Assembly: GCA_036924285.1 (NCBI GenBank)
Contig: JAYKYS010000009.1
Coordinates: 20,378,001 to 20,442,000 of the forward strand
Direction of reading: 5' to 3'
DNA: 64,000 nt
DNA from: Asterella californica
Lineage: Eukaryota > Streptophyta > Marchantiopsida > Marchantiales > Aytoniaceae
Shown in pieces: positions 56,996 to 64,000 of this stretch. Position 1 is the first letter of the stretch. Every line of letters starts with the position of its first letter. Both the position numbers and the translations under genes were made by a program. A model generated the notes under the pieces. The model was not told the DNA's origin. It saw only the letters and a list, made by a program, of their open reading frames with translations, and searched no databases.

Positions 56996-57008
56996 TGGTA
57001 ATAGAGCC
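56996..57008 (+). promoter_or_regulatory. Primer-binding site of element C, iMet-like
   Basis: TGGTAATAGAGCC resembles the iMet-type site TGGTATCAGAGC with one or two changes and is placed just inside the LTR. Confidence 0.7.
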
Positions 57009-57114
57009 AACGCTTCGGTGAGCGAGAACTTGAGATAGCGGTTGAAGACTAGACGCTTGAGGACGGACGCGAGACACGAAACGGATCAACGTTTCTAGGT
57101 GAACACTTGGAGCG

Positions 57115-58700
57115 ATGGTCGACGTAGGACAGAGTTCCAAGAGGAAGACCAAGAGACGAGTGACGGCTGACACCGAGACCAGATCCTCTCGAGCTAGCCC
57201 CGAGGCACAGTCAAGAGACGATAACGGACAACCTTCGCCCTAGCGTCAAGAGAGCCCAATACCAGCTGCGGCACCAGTGCAGCAAGATGGAGTCTTGCCA
57301 ACGGTGCCCAACGATTCAAGCGCGGGAAGTCAAGGAGCCTTGTATGCGAAACTCATCAAGATGATGAAGACCATGCAGGAGGGTATGGTTTCCAGGGATA
57401 AACGTATCACTGAGCTTGAGACAGGTCAAGGGAGTTCCTCGTCTACCAGAAAGCTTTGTAAGACAAATCTGCCGACCCCGTTTTCAGATATAGGACGGGC
57501 TCGCAAGGTTAAGGATTTCTTAACTGAGTTAGACCTATACTTTGAGGCGCAACAGGCTAAGGAGTCAGACAAGGTGAGAGCGGCGGTTACGTTCCTAAAG
57601 GACCATGCCCTTCTCTGATGGACTGCATACAGAGATGAGCATGCCTTGACTGTCTCAATGCTTGGTTGGAAGGAGTTCAAGGAGTTGCTCGCGGGACGAT
57701 TCACTCCGGAGTATCAAAGGATTCGGGACGGTGTTGAGTTGGTGAGACTGAAGCAGACGGGGACCTTAAGTGCTTATGTGCACGAGTTCAGTGCCAAACT
57801 AGACTCGTTCTCCAAGTGGACTGAGGAGACCAAGATATGTATATTCATTGGGGAACTCAAGTTTAGCTCGGAGAAGGCTCTCTTTCGGATGCCGAAGCTA
57901 CCGGAGACATGTGCCAAATTTTTGAAGCTAGCGGAGCGAATTGGGGACGATGAAGTCCAGCAACAGAAACCTTTTGAACCACGCAGCACGGACAAGTTCC
58001 AGAAGAAGAACAAGGGTTTCAAGCGACAGTGAGATGGGGGTGAGAAGGATAGGAAGGATTCTTCTACCCCGGCAGCAAAGCGGCAGCAAACAGAAATAAA
58101 ATCTAAGGGACAGACACCTCAAAAGAGCAATGGCGCTAAGTTTACTTGCTACAACTGTGGCGAGGCGGGCCATATTGCTAAGGGGTGCACGAAACCTAAG
58201 GTTAGTAACTGTAGCATGAATGCGTTTGTTGCAAAGGACTTGTTGGAGGACCAGATGACTGTGGCCTTGATAACCACGAAGAAGACGTCGGGATTGATGT
58301 TTCTACAAACCAAGGTTGCTAACTGTGATGTTACTTTTCTTGTGGACACAGGAGCTACTCACTCCTTCATAAGTCCAAAGTTGGTGAAGAACTTGGGCTT
58401 GTCTACCTCCAAGACAGACAAGCCTATTCAGGTGCGCTTTGCCAAGGGCAAGACGTATCAAACTTCCGAAGGAGCCTTGGATGTACGATTTGCGTGTGAG
58501 AAGTTAGAGTTCACAGAGAACTTCATGGTGTGCGAGATGGATGATATCCATGCGGTTTTGAGGAACACTTTCTTGGACAGGTTTGAAGTAGAACTTAGGC
58601 GGAAACCTTGAAGGTTGAACGTTAGAGTTAAAGGACGGAAGCTGGGAGTGAGGCTGATCCAGAAGGCGCGGAAAATTGACGACGTGAAGGTCCTCGCGAA
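57115..58700 (+). pseudogene. gag: Gypsy gag-protease of element C
   Basis: One frame from ATG 57115 (MVDVGQSSKRKTKRR) with stops at 57241 (TAG), 57616 (TGA), 58030 (TGA) and 58609 (TGA), each one transition from a sense codon. The gag core has RARKVKDFLTELDLYFEAQQ, then, across the TGA, WTAYRDEHAL, LGWKEFKELLAGRFTP and the helical AYVHEFSAKLDSF (Retrotrans_gag type). A zinc knuckle CYNCGEAGHIAKGC lies near 58150. Protease has FLVDTGATHSFISPKLV near 58340 and LRNTFLDRFEVEL. Only stops interrupt it; no frameshift was found up to about 58700. This gag type differs from that of elements A and B although the integrase to the left is A-like. Confidence 0.88.
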
Positions 58701-59181
58701 CAAAGGTCTCCATACGTTTATTGGGATGGTTGGGTACTGTTTGAAGGATGAGAAGGAAGCACATCATGCTGCAACGATGAAAAATATCTCTGAGGTCATG
58801 ATCAGCGATGGGCGTGAGCTATTGATCTTGTTGGGGACTGCGGACACAAAGAACAGAGTGGAACTTAGCTACGTGATCATCCTGCCAAGAGCCTTGCAAT
58901 TTAATCGCTACAAGTCTCGGCATCCACTTTCTAATACCCTTGCATGTTGTCTTCGTAGCATGCTTGTCTCTGAGAAATACAGTGTCCCTCCACGTTGGTT
59001 GATGCAGGCAGGGATTCAGAAGCAGAGGTCGGTCTCGTTGTGGAAATCCTTCGTGAGACCGCATGACGTTACAATGGAAGACATCGAGAACATTTTCTTC
59101 TTCCGAGTCACCAGGCGTTGTCCATATTGCCAGCACCGCTACTTCAATAATGACACCAGTCCGGAAGAACAACTACCCTAG
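58700..59181 (+). pseudogene. Rep/HUH-type transposon protein fragment, in frame with gypsy protease
   Basis: The open frame that leaves the gypsy protease changes character near 58700. It has MVGYCLKD (Tyr codon 58735, Lys 58744), like motif III (YxxK) of HUH/rolling-circle Rep proteins, in which the Tyr cuts DNA and the Lys assists. KNISEVMISDGRE, LPRALQFNRYKSRHP and RPHDVTMEDIENIFF follow, an arrangement I associate with Rep-like proteins of eukaryotic HUH transposons (replitron-like). The N-terminal HUH motifs are absent, being replaced by gypsy sequence. It looks like a 5'-truncated insertion. The stop is at 59179-59181. Function assignment rests on one short motif plus overall pattern and should be treated as provisional. 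Confidence 0.42.
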
Positions 59182-59267
59182 TGCGAAGGAGCAGCAACAC
59201 AAGTCCCAAATACAGAAGTGCAGTTTGCAAGAAGATAGCTTCCTGAGTTCATTCCGCTGACGAACGC

Positions 59268-59417
59268 TTTTTTCAGGAGTAGTGACTCGGATCGATGTTT
59301 CCTCATCGATCTTCCGATGTAATTCCAATGTAGTAGGTAGTTTTCCAGGACTAGTGGGTCAGATCGATGTTTCCCCATTGATGTTCCGGTGTAGTTTCAG
59401 TAAATAGTACAGATAGT
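59268..59417. repeat. Imperfect ~73-bp tandem pair
   Basis: Two copies share 'agatcgatgtttccycatygatsttccg' and flanking bases (59268-59341 and 59341-59417). They lie in the non-coding tail after the Rep-like frame. Confidence 0.7.
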
Positions 59418-60299
59418 TTGGAGTGGAGGGGTTTAAGACTATCTGGACGACATTGTCTATGCCTCTGTATGTTTTTTTTCACGAAGCAATAAAAAAACAA
59501 GGTCCACTATCGCCGTTTTTCCCAGCAACAACTGTAAAACCGTGGGGCTTAGCCTGTAAAACCGTGAGGCTTCGACATGCCTGAAAGAATGAACTATGAA
59601 AGAAAGAAAACAATTCTGTCTGCAGAAGAAAATCCACTCGCTGGCCGAGAACGACAGTAGTAGCGAAGACGAAGAGGTGGTTGGCTGCCCCTGCGAAGTA
59701 TGGTTTAATACACAGTCGTGAAAAACCAAATACGAGCACCGAACTATACTTGGGTGATAATGCAGGCCTAGAGAAGTCTGCAATTTGACTGTACAGGTGG
59801 AAGTTGTCCATCTTTAGCTAAACACTAAGGAATTAAGAGAATATCTACGAGAAGAACGATTGTGAAACTATTACTAAAAGAATAACATTTAAAAACAAAC
59901 AAAGAACATAAAAGAACACAACCCCACTTTGAACAATTTATCACACATTCTTCATTTAACACCACCATTGGTCATATTAACAAAGGCAATCAATTGATCC
60001 TTATGAACCAATACAACTGTATTGAACTTTTAAGTAATTTTTCTCTTCATGGAGTAAGAATGACAACTTGAGTATTGATGGTAGAGATCTCTTAACGTTC
60101 ACCAGATTAAGGTGACAACATTTATCTCTCAACAATTTTACCTTTTTTTTAATGATCCAGGTCACAAATTCATCACCAAACATTATTTTATCGTCGTATT
60201 CATAGAATATATGCACCATGGACAATAAGAACGGGGTGATTAACTTCTTCCTCCTACCAACAGGTAGTGTGTTTATCGAAAGAGTGTACATTTTTGCGT
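59418..60299. other. No gene assigned
   Basis: Contains a 19-bp direct repeat (CTGTAAAACCGTGRGGCTT near 59530 and 59551) and minus-strand frames at 59457-59811 and 60001-60291 without known motifs. It forms the left target of the solo LTR. Confidence 0.4.
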
Positions 60300-62142
60300 T
60301 GTCGTGTCGGATTTTGCGTGAATGATTTTCAGGAAAATGTGAGGTTCATGGCTGTGGAGATTTAGTGTGCTGAACAGAGACAAGAAAGAAACAAACAAGC
60401 ACGAAAACGAATGTCACAATATATACCAACTTCCAACGCATATACACTACCGGTTCTTTCTCTCTAAAAACTAAAAACTGAGAAACAGACTAGAGCAGTC
60501 TGTACTCTACTTCAAACCCTCTACAACGAGTCTCTAAATCTCAGCCCAGACCTAAAACTATCAAAGCGTAGCTCAAAGCAAGAGAAACATCCCTTGCTAT
60601 AAAAAGAGCTGCCCCAATATCAAACCCAAGTCCAAACAACGTTCATGTACAAGCTCTTAGCTAAAGCTAGCTACCACAAGCTGTGCATAACCAACTAGAA
60701 CTCAAACGAACTAAAAAAAGAGAAAACAGCAGCGAAGGAACTAAAAAAGATCTATCTGAGAACTTCCTTCTTTCACCAAACGGTCTTCAGATGTCGATAA
60801 TGTCTTCTTCATTGACTCCGTTGATCCAAGAAACCTTCAGATCCTACTCTCGACAGTTGAGATATCGCCGATTTTCGGTCACATGTGACCAAACCTTCAA
60901 AAACTCCTCCCTGCGGCTTAAAACCGCACACACCGCTCAAACGGATCGTCTGATCTGATATTCGTCTTCTCCGGTAGGTAGATCTAGCTACCTTGAACCC
61001 AACGTGACTCCAAACAGGTCGTTTAGACCACGCAAGAAATTTGGTCGCAGGTTGCAAAACACTGACGTAAATCGACTCCATACGGCTCAAACTCGCTCAC
61101 CACACCCAAACCAACAATCCAGTCCACACACGGTCTTCTCCTATGCGTAGGTGAAGACTCCTTGATCATGTATGCACCAAGAACGAAGAACTTGACTCAC
61201 CGATCGCGAAAAACAACTCAATTTCAGATCGCAAGTGATGAAAAACCTGACGCAAGCGCTTCCATGGAGCCAATTTCACTGAGAACTCTCGAACCGTCCG
61301 ATGAAACTTCGTATCGTCTTCAATTTCCTGAAGAACTCGATGTTCTGATCCTGATGGATCCAAGGACAACAAGTTTGGACTCCGAAACGGTCCGAACGGT
61401 CTAATTCTCCTTCATAGGTTACTGAAGCTCCCCAAATCTTCTTCATGTGTCTCAATTTCTTTTCCAGTACACACATCCTCATCCGTCTCTTCACGAACCG
61501 TCTTAACCAACGCGTAGCCTGCACAGATCTGAACCCAACGACTCTTTGCGCGTTTGCCTTGGATCTCTAAATCTCCCGAACCGTCCGTTAACAAGTCGCA
61601 GGTGCAAATTAACCTCTTAAGCTGCTCCTTTATGTCAGTCGCTGTACGTACAAGAATTCTCAGATAATTAGGAAGCAAGCCCCTTGCGTCCTTAATATAG
61701 CTCATGGAGCTACAAATACCCACTCAACAAAAGTAAACTAGGGCCTAGTTTGATTTTCTCTTCTTCTGAGTCTCGTAACTTCTCCACTATGCGTCCAAAT
61801 GAAGTAGACAAAGTGCCCATGGAAAGCTGACAACGAGCTCTACCCATTGATGTAATGAAACTGAAGATTCGAAGTTGTGTCAAAAGTCCGTAAGCTAGGG
61901 CCTAGCTTGTTTTACCCATCTTTCGAGTCTCGTAACTTCTCCACTAGGCATCTAAATAAAGTAGACGAAGTGCCTATGGAAAGCTGACAACGAGCTCTAC
62001 CCATTGATGCGATGAAAGTGAAGATCCGAAGTTGTGCTAAAAGCCCGTAAGCTGAGGCCTAGCTTGTTTTACCCATGAGTGTCTTTGGAGCGATAACAGT
62101 CGAAATTTGATTTTCATGTAAGAGCATGTCCATGATACGACA
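60300..62142 (-). repeat. Solo LTR-A (1,843 bp) with 4-bp target-site duplication
   Basis: It starts TGTCGTGTC (60300) and ends GATACGACA (62142). GCGT is present at 60296-60299 and 62143-62146. Both flanks are non-LTR, so internal sequence was lost by recombination between two LTRs. It contains two 157-bp tandem units (around 61734-62048). Confidence 0.9.
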
Positions 62143-62146
62143 GCGT

Positions 62147-64000
62147 ACTACTGAAATATAACATACTGGTGTATTTGATTGAAATTTAATAATATTTTCA
62201 AGCGATCCAAAGACAGTTATAAAAGTTTCTCTGTTCAACGGGAGGAATATTACATAGCATATTACATTCTCGTTTTATAGACATCAATGCATTATATTAA
62301 AAAATGTTTCGTTTGAATTACCACTCATTCTTTTTAATTTAATCTCTTGAATATCATTGGTAACACATGCAAGTCAAGAGGTATTTTCAAAATCTTTTTT
62401 AGTAGAAAATAATTAGATATTATTTTAATAAAAGAGAATATTTTTAGAAGATTTGTTTGAAGGTAAACCACTCTACATTTACTTAAAATCCAGTCAAGAA
62501 TCTAAAATAAATCTTTTTATTTCACCAATTTTTCAGTTTTACTAAAAAAGAATTCTATCTTTTTACTTCTACCTGTTTATAACAAAATCCGTTAATAAAC
62601 CTCCAGAGGCTTATCATAACCCATGCATTACGAAATACTCTGATAAGACTGTTCCTTACATACTTCATTGGGAATTTGACAGTCTCGTCCTCATACCTTT
62701 CCAGTGTACTTTGAGGTATGAGAATATTTTATAGCTTTAGTACAATGTTGATTCGAGTTCTGTTTGTTGAAGACCACATGGGTACGAGCAATCCAAATGA
62801 AGCAAAGAGTGGTTCTTTTTAGGAAGATACAATGGCTAAGTTGAGACGTTATAGGTGCTTGTTTCTCCGCAAGAAGCACATTAGTGGTACGAACCCTCCA
62901 CTGTACAACTTAAGGAGAAATGGACTTTTAGGAGATTCATGGATCAGTTCGATGTCATCTTGGGGTGGATACAAGTCCAAAACAAATGCAGTACAGTACT
63001 ACTGGAAAGGGCAGCAGACGGACCTGGTCTATTCTTGGTCTAGAGTTGTTATGAGATATCACCACTCATTTGTGACAATCGCTATGTAATCGATGAGCCA
63101 CTCAGTGTTGTTGTGTAATGAACTTTGCATCATTGGAGAGCATAGAAGAACAGTGAATCCGACTTCTATCGGAGCAAGGAAAGTTTGATAGTCAGGTGTG
63201 TTTGATGAACTTTGATATCTTTGCAATTTGAGACCAGACAGAGAATATGCTTATTCTCCAAATGCCACCTACAATGAACAAGATTCGCTAGTCGATTTCT
63301 TCGACAACTCCTCACATAATAGAAGGTACGAAGCTTTGATGCTTGCTTGATTTTTGAACATGTGCCTTGCTCCCCAAAGCCTTGATTGTAGTGTAAGTCT
63401 TGAATGGACAAATCCTTCGCATCTAACTTGACGTAGTAAAGTTCCTCTTCTACTAAAACGTTGTCAACATCGTTAGGTGGATCCAACTTGAGAGAAGTAC
63501 TTTTCTTCCCCAACCAAAGGAGCTACTCCTAGTCGTAGCATGCACCAGTTTCGCATCTAGACAATTTCCATTGAGTGGAACTCAAATGTCTCGTAGTAAG
63601 GTTTTCTTTACTGGTACATTTTCTTGGCAAAAGAAGTTAAGGGGGTCTGTACATGAACTTGGACCAATGCGATTTGAGTCCAGAGACCTCTCGTAACATC
63701 CAAACATCCGATCTACAGTTGAGTGGCTCTGATCTGTTCTCACTTTAAAAGAGTAGTCATGGCAAAACATAATATGGATGTTATAAACCGGCGTGACTAT
63801 GTGACGCGTGTGTAATCAGTCTTATGTGGATGCCAGATGGATGATTTCTACAGGTTTAAAAACCATCTCCAAAGGTGAGAATAAAAATTATCGGCAAGAT
63901 GATATGAATTCTAATCATGGCATATACTTTGGTTCGGGAGATCATTTCATCACATATGACAAACTTGTGACCTAGAACCTGATATAGACATAAACCTTAA
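62147..64000. other. No gene assigned
   Basis: AT-rich at first (62150-62700), then more balanced. Frames at 62832-63089 (plus) and 63166-63513 (minus) carry no motif I recognise. Confidence 0.4.

Noticed and set aside
58700..59181. Integrated plant virus (CRESS-type Rep)
   Set aside because: The YxxK motif occurs there too, but no HUH motifs, helicase, capsid gene or stem-loop origin is present. The downstream part fits a transposon protein better.

Overview
This window reads as nuclear DNA of a streptophyte with a repeat-rich genome. Plant-type Ty1/copia and Ty3/gypsy polyproteins, an initiator-Met-type primer site, long LTRs and nested insertions all point that way. The DNA-methyltransferase-carrying gypsy element suggests a charophyte, bryophyte, lycophyte or fern rather than a seed plant. 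That placement is an inference; no gene here fixes the species. Nearly all recognisable coding sequence belongs to decayed transposons. Only one likely host exon (43005-43374, minus) and one weak candidate (31828-32633, minus) were found.

Layout. 1-320: end of a long LTR of family A. 321-10080: a gypsy element whose single reading frame runs zinc-knuckle gag, protease, a complete C5-cytosine DNA methyltransferase, then reverse transcriptase. Its integrase continues on the right and ends in a PHD finger. A second, minus-strand gypsy fragment (gag plus LTR-B, 4801-8266) is nested inside it and removed the end of its RNase H. 10085-10997: a tandem array of a 404-bp LTR-like unit. 10998-22896: a minus-strand gypsy element with two family-A LTRs. 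Its integrase is split by a 3,178-bp insertion with a 5-bp target-site duplication, and its protease segment is inverted. 22897-26706: mostly unassignable, with one RT relic. 26707-31812: a copia element with an intact 5' LTR, iMet primer site, mutated pol and a truncated 3' LTR. 31828-36670: possible host fragment, then a field of short tandem repeats and paired hairpins. 37510-39380: two family-A LTR pieces in inverted orientation. 39990-51900: AT-rich or intergenic sequence with the host exon, an LTR-A relic and further hairpins. 51935-59181: a gypsy locus, partial LTR-C, integrase, whole LTR-C, then gag-protease, ending in frame with a Rep-like (YxxK) fragment. 60300-62142: a solo LTR-A with target-site duplication.

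How the parts relate. The A, B and C elements look like related long-LTR gypsy lineages: the A and B gag proteins match, as do the A and C integrases. The methyltransferase element is distinct and is the most notable object. It couples a DNA-methylation writer (between protease and RT) with a putative chromatin reader (PHD on the integrase). All eleven in-frame stops examined across the retroelements are explicable by one C-to-T or G-to-A transition, as expected for methylated, silenced copies. No frame here is intact from end to end, so these are fossils of systems and not functioning copies.
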